Below, one piece after another: positions 44,701 through 57,080 of a stretch of DNA of 64,000 bases. This DNA is from Thinopyrum elongatum (lineage: Eukaryota > Streptophyta > Magnoliopsida > Poales > Poaceae), in contig JAAAXO010000338.1 in assembly GCA_011799875.1 (NCBI GenBank), positions 124,001 through 188,000 of the forward strand. Direction: 5' to 3'. The position numbers and the translations under genes are program-made. The notes under the pieces are model-generated. The model made no database searches. It was not told the DNA's origin and saw only the letters and a list, made by a program, of their open reading frames with translations. Positions within the stretch are counted from its first letter, which is position 1. Every line of letters begins with the position of its first letter.

Positions 44701-47178
44701 AGACTTTGGCTCTTATTACAAGTGAAGAACACGGTGGAGATGATTCTGATCATGAGACGCAATACATGGCTCCTGAAGACGCTGACAGGTATGAATGTTT
44801 AGTTGCTCAACGTGTTTTGAGTGTGCAGGTCACACAAGCTGAGCAAAATCAGAGGCATAATTTGTTCCATACAAAGGGAGTTTGTGAAGGAACGTTCTGT
44901 TCGCGTCATCATAGATGGAGGGAGCTGCAACAACTTGGCTAGCATGGAGATGGTGGAGAAGCTATCTCTCACCACAAGACCACATCCACATCCTTACTAT
45001 ATCCAATGGTTCAACAACAGCGGCAAGGTTAAGGTAACACGTACTGTTCGTGTGCATTTTAGTATCTCTACATATGCTGATTATGTTGATTGTGATGTGG
45101 TACCCACGCAAGCATGTTCATTATTACTTGGTAGACCATGGCAATTTGATAAAAATTCTGTACACCATGGTAGAAACAATCAGTATACTCTTGTTCATAA
45201 GGATAAACATATTACTTTGCTTCCTATGACTCCTGATTCTATTTTGAAAGATGATATTAATAGAGCTAGTAAAGCAAAGCAGGAGAAAAATAAGAGTGAA
45301 AATCAGATTGTGGCAAAAGAATTTGAGCAACAAATGAAGCCTAATAATAAACCATCTAGTGTTGCTTCTGAAATTAAATTGAAAAGTGCATGCTTACTTG
45401 CCACCAAATCTGATATTGATGAGCTAGATTTCAGCAATTCTGTTTGCTATGCTTTTGTGTGCAAAGAGGCGTTATTTTCATTCGAGGACGTGCCTTCCTC
45501 TTTGCCTCCTGCGGTCACTAACATTTTGCAGGAGTTCGCTGACGTCTTTCCACAAGACGTGCCACCGGGATTACCACCTATTCGCGGGATTGAGCATCAG
45601 ATTGACTTAATTCCCGGTGCTTCGTTGCCAAACCGTGCGCCATACCGTACCAATCCAGAGGAGACGAAGGAGATTATGCGTCAAGTACAGGAGCTGCTCG
45701 ACAAAGGTTATATACGCGAATCTCTTAGTCCTTGTGCTGTTCCTATTATACTAGCGCCAAAAAAGGATGGTACGTCGCGTATGTGTGTTGATTGTAGAGG
45801 CATTAATAATATTACTATTCGTTATCGTCATCCTATTCCTAGGCTAGATGATATGCTTGATGAATTGAGTGGCTCTACAATATTCTCCAAAGTTGATTTG
45901 CGTAGTGGATACCATCAAATTCGTATGAAATTGGGAGATGAATGGAAAACAGCATTTAAAACTAAGTTCGGTTTATATGAGTGGTTAGTCATGCCTTTTG
46001 GGTTAACTAATGCACCTAGTACTTTCATGAGATTAATGAACGAAGTTTTACGTGCTTTCATTGGACGATTTGTGGTAGTTTACTTTGATGATATATTGAT
46101 TTATAGCAGATCTTTGGAGGAACATTTGGAACATTTACGTGTTGTTTTTATTGCTCTACGTGATGCACGTTTGTTTGGTAACCTTGGGAAGTGCACCTTT
46201 TGCACCGACCGAGTATCTTTTCTTGGCTATGTTGTTACTCCACAGGGAATTGAAGTTGATAAAGCCAAGATTGAAGCTATTGAGAGTTGGCCGCAGCCCA
46301 AAACGGTCACACAAGTGAGGAGTTTCCTTGGCCTCGCTGGTTTCTATAGGCGTTTTGTGAGAGATTTCAGCACCATTGCTGCACCTCTCCATGAGCTTAC
46401 AAAGAAGGATGTGCCTTTTGTTTGGGGTACCTCACAGGAAGAAGCCTTCACGGTATTGAAAGATAAGTTGACACATGCTCCTTTACTCCAACTTCCTGAT
46501 TTTAATAAGACTTTTGAGCTTGAATGTGATGCTAGTGGAATTGGATTAGGAGGTGTTTTATTACAAGATGGCAAACCTGTTGCATACTTTTCTGAAAAAT
46601 TGAGTGGGCCTAGTCTGAACTATTCTACTTATGATAAAGAATTATATGCTCTTGTTCGGACCTTAGAAACATGGCAACATTATTTATGGCCCAAAGAATT
46701 TGTTATACATTCTGATCATGAATGTTTGAAACACATTAAAAGTCAAGCAAAACTGAACCGTAGACATGCTAAATGGGTTGAATTTATTGAGACTTTCCCT
46801 TATGTCATTAAACACAAGAAGGGTAAAGAAAATGTTATTGCTGATGCATTGTCTCGTCGTTATACTATGCTTTCACAACTTGACTTTAAAATATTTGGTT
46901 TGGAGACCATCAAAGATCAATATGTGCATGATGCTGAATTTAAAGATGTATTGCAGAATTGTAAGGAAGGGAGAACATGGAACAAGTTCGTCGTTAACGA
47001 TGGATTTGTGTTTCGTGCTAACAAGCTATGCATTCCAGCTAGCTCCGTTCGTCTTTTGTTGTTGCAGGAGGCGCATGGAGGAGGATTAATGGGACACTTT
47101 GGCGTGAAGAAGACGGAGGATATACTTGCTACACATTTCTTTTGGCCAAAGATGAGACGGGATGTTGAGCGTTTTTTT
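44701..47178 (+). pseudogene. Family A gag end-protease-RT-RNase H-integrase finger
   Basis: Forward copy from ETLALITSEEHGG. One extra T (GGAGTTTGTGAAGG near 44881) shifts the frame before the protease. After that the frame is open through [12 protein letters not shown] (YFDDIL), RNase H (CDASGIG) and the integrase HHCC start, to RRDVERF. There it runs into a T8 tract and flips to reversed leader. One substitution, HSDHEC for HSDHES, lies beside an RNase H catalytic Asp. Confidence 0.88.
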
Positions 47179-47769
47179 TAAACTGGAACTATTTTTCTTC
47201 TGCGGGTAGCACGAAAATTGGGGAATCCGACTTGTTCACGACTCGTAGTATCGCGTGATCTGGAACTCTAAAATAAAGGAATAAATACTGGACTCGGACT
47301 AGGACTGGTGGCAGAGATGAATATGGTGGAACTCGGACTGGTGATGGTATATGACGGTAGTATATGTGGGCTCGGATTGGTGGTGGTATATGGACTCGGA
47401 TCGGTGGTGGTATATGGACTCGGATCGGTGGTGGTATATGGACTCAGAGAAATAGCAGATAATCTGTGGTGGTATATGGTAGGGGCGATGATGATGGTGC
47501 GGCGGTGGCGTGACAACTTGTGAACAGAACTCGAAACTCTAAAGAACTAGACGCTAAGACCAGCAACTTGACACGACGATGCAACCGCAAATTCAACAAA
47601 GCAAAAACCCTAAAAAGATTATGCAAAGGCTCAGATTGGTTCGGATATGATGAACTAACCCTAAATTTTTTTTTTGGCTTTTTCCTGGACTGTAGGTATG
47701 AAGAACAGACTCGATCTAAACTACGAAAACTGTAAATCTCACCGAGCAACCTGGGACTCTGATACCACT
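47179..47769 (-). other. Family A leader, reverse strand, with PBS near 47757-47766
   Basis: Reads, on the reverse strand, PBS TGGTATCAGAGTCCC, A-type leader, three minisatellite units (about 47385-47456) and on to AAATAGTTCCAGTTT, where it meets the inverted pol copy. Belongs to the 5' LTR at 47770-48691; the rest of that element is missing. Confidence 0.85.
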
Positions 47770-48691
47770 TGATAGAGGCGAGGGTGTCCCGATCTTTCGA
47801 TGAGATGATAGCTATCGTTTTTGGTGGAGTAGACTTTGACGATCCGACTATGAACGTGCGAGGACGTCGCGCCTTAGCAATCGCTAAACCAACTCCGAGA
47901 GGTTATTGACCACGCCGGAGCACAATCAACCTAACCACGAGGGTCTATCTCCTGCAAGCAAACGAAGAACAAGCAAGAAACTAAGATTTGCAATCTGGAT
48001 ATTGCGAATATAAGATGAAAGCTTTATTGATCAAGGTGGGGTTCTGTGACGTCTTGGTCTGGTCGTTGAACACAAACGAAGTACGCGAAGTTGCAGCTAT
48101 GGCGAACTTTTAATCTAAACAAAACCCAAAGTCTAAACGGTGCCCTAAGGGCTGTATATATGGAGGAAGAGGGGGGGATTTCGTGGCCCTTGAAGGAGGG
48201 GTCCGAAACCAACCCTATCTCTTGTTTCCCCACACATACGGACTCTAAAAATAGCCTATACTCAAGTATTTCGAAATTACATGGGCCTGGCCCAATAATA
48301 AGGTGACGTAGCACCTATAATAGCCTCTGGACGAAATTTATGAAGTGGCATCTTGTATATTTCGTCCAAGGCTTCCTGCACTCCTTATGGTGGCTTCAAA
48401 GTCCTGAAATCATCACTTGTAACTCCGTTCTTGTTCCCCTTGCGCATGCCATCATCTCCATGCTTGAACTTGCTCCAAGGTTCCTCTTTCTTGTCCAAGC
48501 TAGGCCCTTCATTTGTAAGCAAAACAAATGTATCCAATTTAGGCAGCATCATATTCTCATGAACATTAGAATCATTACCAAGAAACGAAAGTACCTGATA
48601 ATTTAATTGGCGTGCGCGAGCTCTAGTAATTGGTCCAGTATGTATAGCAGCAGGGGCTGTGGGTGTAACAATGGTATTGATGTCCTCATCA
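47770..48691 (-). repeat. LTR-A, 5' LTR, 922 bp
   Basis: Inner end beside the PBS; outer flank CACAC is reversed integrase sequence (IIRLHGV). The partner 3' LTR is absent. Confidence 0.9.
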
Positions 48692-50541
48692 CACACCATG
48701 CAAGCGAATAATTTCACGAAAGAACAAATCAGCAACATTAGCAGCATCATCGCTTTTATGACATGGTATAAAGTGTGCCATTTTCGAGAACCTATCCACG
48801 ACAACAAATATGCTATCCCTCCCCTTCTTTGTTCGAGGTAAACCCAAAACAAAGTCCATAGATATATCCTCCCATGGAACACTAGGTACAGGCAACGGCA
48901 TATATAAACCATGAGGATTGAGTCGTGACTTTGCTTTTTGACATGTAGTGCGGCGAGCAACAAAGCGCTCAACATCCCGTCTCATCTTTGGCCAAAAGAA
49001 ATGTGTAGCAAGTACATCCTCCGTCTTCTTTACGCCAAAGTGTCCCATTAATCCTCCTCCATGCGCCTCCTGCAACAACAAAAGACGAACGGAGCTAGCT
49101 GGAATGCATAGCTTGTTAACACGAAACACAAATCCATCGTTAACGACGAACTTGTTCCATGTTCTCCCTTCTTTACAATTCTGCAATACATCTTTAAATT
49201 CAGCATCATGCACATATTGATCTTTGATGGTCTCCAAACCAAATATTTTAAAGTCAAGTTGTGAAAGCATAGTATAACGACGAGACAATGCATCAGCAAT
49301 AACGTTTTCTTTACCCTTCTTGTGTTTAATGACATAAGGGAAAGTCTCAATGAATTCAACCCATTTAGCATGTCTACGGTTCAGTTTGGCTTGACTTTTA
49401 ATATGTTTCAAAGATTCATGATCAGAATGAATAACAAATTCTTTGGGCCATAAATAATGTTGCCATGTTTCCAAAGTCCGAACAAGAGCATATAATTCCT
49501 TATCATAAGTAGAGTAATTCAGACTAGGCCCACTCAATTTTTCAGAAAAGTATGCAACAGGTTTGCCATCTTGTAATAACACACCTCCTAATCCAATTCC
49601 ACTAGCATCACATTCAAGCTCAAAAGTCTTATTAAAATCAGGAAGTTGGAGTAAAGGAGCATGTGTTAACTTATCTTTCAACACCGTGAAGGCTTCTTCC
49701 TGTGAGGTACCCCAAACAAAAGGCACATCCTTCTTTGTAAGCTCGTTGAGAGGTGCAGCAATGGTACTGAAATCTCTCACAAAACGCCTATAGAAACCAG
49801 CGAGGCCAAGGAAACTCCTCACTTGTGTGACCGTTTTGGGCTGCGGCCAACTCTCAATAGCTTCAATCTTGGCTTTATCAACTTCAATTCCCTGTGGAGT
49901 AACAACATAGCCAAGAAAAGATACTCGGTCGGTGCAAAAGGTGCACTTCCCAAGGTTACCAAACAAACGTGCATCACGTAGAGCAATAAAAACAACACGT
50001 AAATGTTCCAATTGTTCCTCCAAAGATCTGCTATAAATCAATATATCATCAAAGTAAACTACCACAAATCGTCCAATGAAAGCATGTAAAACTTCGTTCA
50101 TTAATCTCATGAAAGTACTAGGTGCATTAGTTAACCCAAAAGGCATGACTAACCACTCATATAAACCGAACTTAGTTTTAAATGCTGTTTTCCATTCATC
50201 TCCCAATTTCATACGAATTTGATGGTATCCACTACGCAAATCAACTTTGGAGAATATTGTAGAGCCACTCAATTCATCAAGCATATCATCTAGCCTAGGA
50301 ATAGGATGACGATAACGAATTGTAATATTATTAATGCCTCTACAATCAACACACATACGCGACGTACCATCCTTTTTTGGCACTAGTATAATAGGAACAG
50401 CACAAGGACTAAGAGATTCGCGTATATAACCTTTGTCGAGCAGCTCCTGTACTTGACGCATAATCTCCTTCGTCTCCTCTGGATTGGTACGGTATGGCGC
50501 ACGGTTTGGCAACGAAGCACCGGGAATTAAGTCAATCTGAT
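48692..50541 (-). pseudogene. Family A RT-RNase H-integrase fragment, open frame
   Basis: Reverse strand, from [17 protein letters not shown] before RT through [18 protein letters not shown], RNase H and integrase finger to EIIRLHGV in the DDE core. No stop within about 615 codons. CTTCQ is changed to RTTCQ, removing one zinc-binding Cys. Both ends are LTR junctions. Confidence 0.9.
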
Positions 50542-51522
50542 TGATAGAGGCGAGGGTGTCCCGATCTTTCGATGAGATGGTAACTATCGATTTGGTGGAG
50601 CCGACTTTGACGATCCGACTACAAACGTGCACGACGTTGCGCCTTAGCAATCGCTAAACCAATCTCCTGAGGTTACTGACGATGCTGGAAGCACGATCAG
50701 CCTGACCACGAAGGTCTATTCCTGCACGCAATCGAAGAACAAGCAAGAATATGATAATGCAATCTGAATATTGCGAATATAGATGAAGTATTGATAATGA
50801 TGGGGATCCGAAAGTGGTCTTGGTCTGGTCGTTGGACACAAACGAAGTACACGAAGTTGCAATGGCTAACTTTTAACTAAACAAATCCCAAGGAAAAAGC
50901 TACTAGATGGATCTACTTATATAGGAGTAAGGGGTGGCGGCCAAGGAGGTGGGAGGACGTCCCAAGGCAGCCTAAAACTAACCCTAGGTCGTACAAGGCT
51001 CATGGGCCCAAGTGGAGGTGATGCAACACCTTTGGACTTGTAGTTTGACTCGGATTCTGCTACAGCGTCAGATTATTTCGTCGATAACTCATAGCTCCGG
51101 ATGAATTATAAGGTGAATCCAATTGGGTTGGAAAGAGCACGAAATCTACTTTCCAACAAAAAAAGAATCACCCAATTCGGAGTCCGTATGAAAAAGTTCT
51201 TGGCGTTTTGAGTCAGGTATGTCTGTGCAGTCCGAATCTGAATCCAGAACGTGAGAGACTAGGACTCTATCTTCTCTTGCCCAAAAGTGACGTGAGAGGA
51301 CTTTTCGAACAGCACCTAAACTTCTCTTTTTCCCTTATCTTCATATGTGAATTGTACAAATGTCCCATAGACCTGCAATTAGACATGGCACAAAAGTTTG
51401 TGAAGTATTTTTGTCCTGGATGACACAAATAAATTATTGCATAGTTTGCATTAGAAATCACCTCACAAATATACATGTATGCAATATATTTGGTCGTATC
51501 CAAGGTATTCATGTCCTCATCA
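50542..51522 (-). repeat. LTR-B, 3' LTR of B2, 981 bp
   Basis: Outer end against reversed A pol; inner end at 51522 beside a changed polypurine tract (reverse TCCTCCACTTCTT, one G-to-T interruption). U5 is of the subtype seen in the type C LTRs. Confidence 0.88.
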
Positions 51523-52958
51523 TCCTCCACTTCTTGAAAACAAAGCCGTCCTCGGCGTTGCTTAATCTGAAATGTGGCTAACAAAAGAGACAAGGTGTAC
51601 ATGTTGTATATGTATATGTCATCCATTTTTACTTCCCTTGATTTTTGCACATATGACACATGTATACATGAGTAACTTTCATAGTTCATAAAATGTAAAG
51701 CCAAAATATTATCACAAGTATTAGAAGACATGAAAATATTGCAACTCAATTTGCACATATAAGTGAAGCTCTTATTCATATCAAAGGATTGACAATGTTC
51801 ATCATTAAACCATCCCAACATTGGTGAATAAACCTTACTTGCATCAAATTTACATGCTACAACATGCTTAAATAAGCAAACATGCAATAAGTCATTTGAC
51901 ACAAAATCATCACCAAGATTAGAGGTCATATCAAAATGATTAAACATTGTTTCTTTTGCATCAATAGTTAATTCATTGGGTGCACTCAAAATTGTTGATA
52001 CTTCAACTCTTTGATCACATGACGCATTCATGACAGTAACACAATTCTCTAAAATAGCTGGTGTGCTCAAATCAATAGGTAACACAACACATGATGTATT
52101 CAAGTTAACTAGGCATGCATCATTCTCATGTGAAAGTTGAAAATCTGTACCTTTGTCATTACCTCTTATGATCAACTCAGATGATGTAGGCACTCTTGGA
52201 GGTGATGTGTCACATGATGGAGATGATGTAGTCCTCGCAACAACGGATGTGGTTGTCATAGTACGCCTAGTAGTTGAAGAAACCTCTGTATCAACACTTG
52301 GAATGTGCACCGTGCGCTTGTTCTCCTTGTGGCCAACACGTCGTTTTATTTCCTGTTCAGCTTTGCAAGCAAGACGAAACAAATGGTCCATAGGATAACA
52401 CTCTTCATGAATTAGAATCTCTTGAATATCGCAGTTTAATCCTCCCCAAAATCTATCCATAAAATCTTCTTCACTTTCTTCTAAAAATGAGTGCAATAAT
52501 GTAGTTTGTAAATCATCATAATATTTTGTTACGGTGTCACTACCTTGTTTTAAATGTTGTAGTTTTTTAATCATGCCACGAGTATAATGAACATCTACGA
52601 ATATATCTCTCATGACATGTTTTAAACCATCCCAAGTAGTAGGTATATAATCAGGGTTTAACCGACAGTATTCACTCCACCAAACTAAAGCAAAGCTACT
52701 GAAAGTACTAACCGCGGCTTGAAATTTTCCACGCTCATCAAAATTATGGGAAGCAAATATAGCATTAATTTCGTACTCCCATTCAATATATAAATCAGGC
52801 CTAAAACGACCAGTAAATGGTGGCATGGAAACATTAACCTGATTATGTGCATTCTGATGTTGTTGCTCCTCTTGTGACGGTTGTTGTATTTTCTTAGGTG
52901 ATGGCAAATCTCCCACGATCGATGAAGCCCAAGAACTAACAACTCCGGAACCTGCCAT
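51267..52958 (-). CDS. Family B gag-like protein (B2), ~563 residues
   Basis: ATG at complement 52956-52958, MAGSGVVSSWASSIVGD. Same order as in B1: gag core with WWSEYCRLNPD and LACKAEQEIKRR, Ser/Thr linker, Cys-rich B domain (HENDACLVN, VCLFKHVVACKFD, CKLSCNIFMSS, MDDIYIYNMYT), then QEVEDDEDM and LTR-coded tail. It extends about 19 residues past the B1 stop (EKFRCCSKSP to LLGKRR). No internal stop, so both full-length B copies keep this frame open, which argues that the protein is under selection. Confidence 0.8.
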   Translation of the reverse strand: MAGSGVVSSWASSIVGDLPSPKKIQQPSQEEQQHQNAHNQVNVSMPPFTGRFRPDLYIEWEYEINAIFASHNFDERGKFQAAVSTFSSFALVWWSEYCRLNPDYIPTTWDGLKHVMRDIFVDVHYTRGMIKKLQHLKQGSDTVTKYYDDLQTTLLHSFLEESEEDFMDRFWGGLNCDIQEILIHEECYPMDHLFRLACKAEQEIKRRVGHKENKRTVHIPSVDTEVSSTTRRTMTTTSVVARTTSSPSCDTSPPRVPTSSELIIRGNDKGTDFQLSHENDACLVNLNTSCVVLPIDLSTPAILENCVTVMNASCDQRVEVSTILSAPNELTIDAKETMFNHFDMTSNLGDDFVSNDLLHVCLFKHVVACKFDASKVYSPMLGWFNDEHCQSFDMNKSFTYMCKLSCNIFMSSNTCDNILALHFMNYESYSCIHVSYVQKSREVKMDDIYIYNMYTLSLLLATFQIKQRRGRLCFQEVEDDEDMNTLDTTKYIAYMYICEVISNANYAIIYLCHPGQKYFTNFCAMSNCRSMGHLYNSHMKIREKEKFRCCSKSPLTSLLGKRR

Positions 52959-54391
52959 AGTTAGTAGAAAACAAGAAACAAAATCCAAGAATAATGTTCC
53001 TATGAACTACTAGGATGTGGTGGTAAAACGCTCACAGTGTAGCAAATATCAATATCTTACAAGTTCTTACCATGCAGCAGGTGGTGACAGGCAACCAGCG
53101 GTGTCAAATAACTCCGAAGATTGAGTAAAACGATTGCCAGGAGAACGTACGTATAAACGGTGTAGAAATATGTGGAGCTTGGAAGGCTTAAATATTTGGT
53201 AGCAAAAGATTAGCAATAATCAATTCAGAGATGCAATGTTGAATAAACGCTCAACGACGGTACTGTGCTGGTCCTAGGCTAGACCGGACTAGAGACGCGA
53301 GCCTAGAACACTAATGAGGTCACGGCGTAGCACAACTAGCATCAATAAAGGATATGAAGTACCTCTGGACAGCAAGATATAAGTGAAGATCACAATGGCA
53401 GTAAAGATAATGATGAGAAACAACTACCAAGTAGCATATACCAACAATTCTCTCTCCAACTTTACTCTATAAAATTTTGTGCCAATTTTATGATACTTTT
53501 TCTCAAGAAAGGCACTGACTCAAGCTTTCAAACGCAAAAAGAATCACTCAATTCCGAGTTGATATGAGGAGTCAAAAAATTCTAAAACTGGCCTGAAAAA
53601 CTGGAACAAGTTGTGTTCGCGAACTTCGGAGGGCAAAAAGACCTATTTAGAAGCCGATTTTGAGGTGTCAAATATTGAACTAGATTCTGCAACTATTTAG
53701 ATGTGGCTCGTCGCTAGCTTTAATTTGAGTACTCACGGAGCCAAAACAGACTTCGTATGAAAAAGATATGCCTGTTTTACTGAACACTGCACAAAACAGA
53801 TTCCAATCCGAAATCAGCTACGAGATTGAGTCTAGATAGATCCGAATTTTGTCTTTTTTTTTTCTTCTCTCTTTTTTTTTCTCACACTTTTTCTTTTCTT
53901 TCTCTTTCTCTCTTTTTTTCTCTGACTTTTTTTACCTTTTTTTTCTCTCTTTTTTTTTTCTCTCTTTTTTTTTCTCTCCCTCTTTTCAAAACAAACTAGA
54001 TAAGATGCAAATTGGATCAAGCAAAGATGTGAACGACCTCAACTATGATTATGACAATGAAAGGTGGGTAGCACGTGGTGGAAATTGACGGATGGGATGG
54101 TGGATAGCGGAAGGAATAATGATGCAGCGGTGGCGTGACTAATGTGAACAGAACTCGAAACTCTAAACGAACTAGACACTAAGACCAGCAACTCGACACG
54201 ACGATGCAACCGATAATTCAACTATACAAGCACTGAAAAGAAAATTGCGAAGGCTCAGACTGGCTTGGAGAAAGGATGAACAGATCTAACTTTTTTTTTG
54301 TGGCTTTTTCTTTGGACAATAGGTAAGAAAATAAATCTAATCTAGGGATAACTGGAAATTCTCACCGAGCAACCTGAAAACTGATACCACT
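52959..54391 (-). other. Family B leader of B2, PBS near 54381-54389
   Basis: Same organisation as in B1, with the pyrimidine/purine simple block at about 53850-53985. No coding region recognised. Confidence 0.8.
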
Positions 54392-55373
54392 TGATAGAGG
54401 CGGGGGTGTCCCGATCTTTCGATGAGATGATAGCTATCGATTTGGTGGAGTCGACTTTGACGATCCGACTACAAACGTGCACGACGTTGCGCCTTAGCAA
54501 TCGCTAAACCAATTTCCCGAGGTTACTGACGATGCTGAAAGCACGATCAGCCTGACCACAAAGGTCTATTCCTGCACGCAATCGAAGAACAAGCAAGAAT
54601 ATGATAATGCAATCTGAATATTGCGAATATAGATGAAGTATTGATAAAGGTGGGGATCCGAAAGCGGTCTTGGTCTGGTCGTTGGACACAAACGAAGTAC
54701 ACGAAGTTGCAATGGCTAACTTTTAACTAAACAAATCCCAAGGAAAAAGCTACTAGATGGATCTACTTATATAGGAGTAAGGGGTGGCGGCCAAGGAGGT
54801 GGGAGGACGTCCCAAGGCAGCCTAAAACTAACCCTAGGTCGTACAAGGCTCATGGGCCCAAGTGGAGGTGATGCAACACCTTTGGACTTGTAGTTTGACT
54901 CGGATTCTGCTACAGCATCAGATTGTTTCGTCGATAACTCATAGCTCCGGATGAATTTTAAGGTGAATCCAATTGGGTTGGAAAGAGCACGAAATCTACT
55001 TTCCAACAAAAAAAGAATCACCCAATTCGGAGTCCGTATGAAAAAGTTCTTGGCGTTTTGAGTCAGGTATGTCTGTGCAGTCCGAATCTGAATCCAGAAC
55101 GTGAGAGACTTGGACTCTATCTTCTCTTGGCCCAAAAGTGACGTGAGAGGACTTTTCAAACAGCACCTAAACTTCTCTTTTTCCCTTATCTTCATATGTG
55201 AATTGTACAAATGTCCCATAGACCTGCAATTAGACATGGCACAAAAGTTTGTGAAGTATTTTTGTCCTGGATGACACAAATAAATTATTGCATAGTTTGC
55301 ATTAGAAATCACCTCACAAATATACATGTATGCAATATATTTGGTCGTATCCAAGGTATTCATGTCCTCATCA
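54392..55373 (-). repeat. LTR-B, 5' LTR of B2, 982 bp
   Basis: Inner end beside the PBS, outer end against LTR-A remnant. U5 subtype matches B1, not the 3' LTR of the same element. Confidence 0.88.
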
Positions 55374-55730
55374 GGTTTTGTTTAGATTAAAAGTTCGCCA
55401 TAGCTGCAACTTCGCGTACTTCGTTTGTGTTCAACGACCAGACCAAGACGTCATAGAACCCCACCTTGATCAATAAAGCTTTCATCTTATATTCGCAATA
55501 TCCAGATTGCAAATCTTAGTTTCTTGCTAGTTCTTCGTTTGCTTGCAGGAGATAGACCCTCGTGGTCAGGTTGATTGTGCTCCGGCGTGGTCAATAACCT
55601 CTCGGAGTTGGTTTAGCGATTGCTAAGGCGCGACGTCCTCGCACGTTCGTAGTCGGATCGTCAAAGTCTACTCCACCAAAAACGATAGCTATCATCTCAT
55701 CGAAAGATCGGGACACCCTCGCCTCTATCA
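55374..55730 (+). repeat. LTR-A, truncated (R-U5 only)
   Basis: Begins inside GGTTTTGTTTAG, where B2 ends, and runs to CCTCTATCA. Right flank CTCTT is element X. Confidence 0.9.
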
Positions 55731-56312
55731 CTCTTTCTATTGTGTTGAGTGCCACACTATCTTCACTACACCCTATGCACGTTATGCTTGGATTGTCTTG
55801 CACTTGACCCATGTGTTTAGACACTTCATTCTATTTGGTGTTGTGAATGATTCTTATGCCTACCATAGACCTTTCATTGAGAGCTTTGTGAATGCTTGCT
55901 ATGCCTTTGAGGTAGATGCTTATTCTCTTGAAACACATATTTGCATCACTACCTCACAATTACATACTTGTCCCCATGATATCTTTGCTTGTGCTCGATT
56001 GATATGCTTACATGCCATGTCACAATCCTTTGTCACACCCTATGCTATGCTTGACGACGACACTTGTTTGGTGAATCACCTCTTGAATGCTTGGTTTTGC
56101 ACTAATGCTAACCACATTTGTTTTTCCAAGTGTTTGTTGTCCTTACTCCTTTTGAAGGAATCACAAGACGGTGCGACATTAGAGAGTGCCCATTTCGAGC
56201 TACTAGATGATGAGTACTTGGTGAACATCCACTTCTACACGGCGAAGCCATCTCTTTCCCATGGTGATTTGGTTTTCGATCCGAGGTCGGATCTTTCCCA
56301 AGGGGGAGGAGA
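55731..56312 (+). pseudogene. Element X, 3' end of the interior (upstream unit)
   Basis: Coding-like sequence (YARYAWIVLHLTHVFRH, HDIFACARLICLHAMSQS, DDDTCLVNHLLN, FDPRSDLSQGGGDD). Its last codons run through a polypurine tract (AAGGGGGAGGAGA) directly into LTR-X. Positions 55731-56020 are a diverged duplicate of 60464-60760. The frame is open from at least 55798 past the LTR start to 56445, so X, like A and B, has coding sequence overlapping its LTR. I do not recognise the protein. Confidence 0.65.
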
Positions 56313-56970
56313 TGATGCGGAGCATCCTACGGACATCACCATGTCAAGAGTCCGTTCGGTGAGTGACACGTGCGACATCTACTTCACATACACAAAGGTG
56401 AATCATCTCCTTTACACGTGCTCACTTCGAGTCCATGTAAGGTGAGTCCATGTCAAGAGTCACTTCGAGTCCATACACAAAGGTGAATCATCTCCTTTAC
56501 ATACACAAAGGTGAGTCCATGTCAAGAGTCCCTTCGAGGATGGTATACTACTTGACACTTCTCCCGTGTGCATGCATAGGTATTGTCGGAGCTTCACGGA
56601 TGTTGAGGAGGAGTGCAAGCGCCAAGGAACAACTACACCATCCGCGAGGGAAGCCTGGAAGCGACGACGGAAGAAGACAGAGCTGCTGAAGCTACAGCGG
56701 CCGGACATCCGGGCCAGAGGCCGGACATCCGGCACCTCAGCAACGCCCGGACATCCGGCGGACAACCCCGGAAATCCGGCGACGACTATCCAGAGAAGAC
56801 TGGAATGGCCTGTTCCAGGCCGGACATCCGGCCCGCGCCCCGGACATCCGGCCTCCCGCGAACGGCTGGACATCCGGGCCCCAGCCCGGACATTCGGCGC
56901 CTGCCTGCGCGCATGGACAGGGCCCGAGGCCCATGTATCCCCCCTATCACTTACCCCTTCATGAACTTGC

Positions 56971-56980
56971 CTATATATAC
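56971..56980 (+). promoter_or_regulatory. TATA box of LTR-X
   Basis: CTATATATAC followed by a pyrimidine-rich stretch (TCCACCTCCACCTCC), typical of plant LTR core promoters. Placement about 60% into the LTR fits a U3/R boundary. Confidence 0.6.
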
Positions 56981-57062
56981 TCCACCTCCACCTCCTTTCT
57001 AGGGTTAGCAAATATGATAGCTCATTTGTATGTGAGCTTTGCTCCTACCTACCTCTACTCTT

Positions 57063-57080
57063 GAGAGAGAGAGAGAGAGA
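57063..57080 (+). repeat. (GA)n microsatellite
   Basis: About nine GA units in the R/U5 part of LTR-X. Confidence 0.8.

Larger units (their letters stand above)
50542..55373 (-). mobile_element. Family B element B2, full length, mismatched flanks and LTR subtypes
   Basis: LTRs 50542-51522 and 54392-55373, PBS, leader, gag-like frame. Flanks CTGAT (A pol) and GGTTT (LTR-A) do not match. The two LTRs belong to different U5 subtypes: the 3' LTR has GGTAACTATCG, GAGCCGAC, CTCCTGAGG and GCTGGAAGC; the 5' LTR has GATAGCTATCG, GAGTCGAC, TTCCCGAGG and GCTGAAAGC. So B2 is probably joined from two insertions. Confidence 0.88.

Noticed and set aside
21256..48696. LTRs at 21256 and 48691 as two ends of one insertion, since both sit in the same GCATGGTGTG integrase site
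   Set aside because: The flanks are CATGG and CACAC (GTGTG in sense), adjacent but not the same five bases, and orientation and interiors do not pair.
56700..56890. CGGACATCCGG cluster as a CRISPR-like array
   Set aside because: Units are short, irregularly spaced and lie in a plant LTR; there is no spacer structure.
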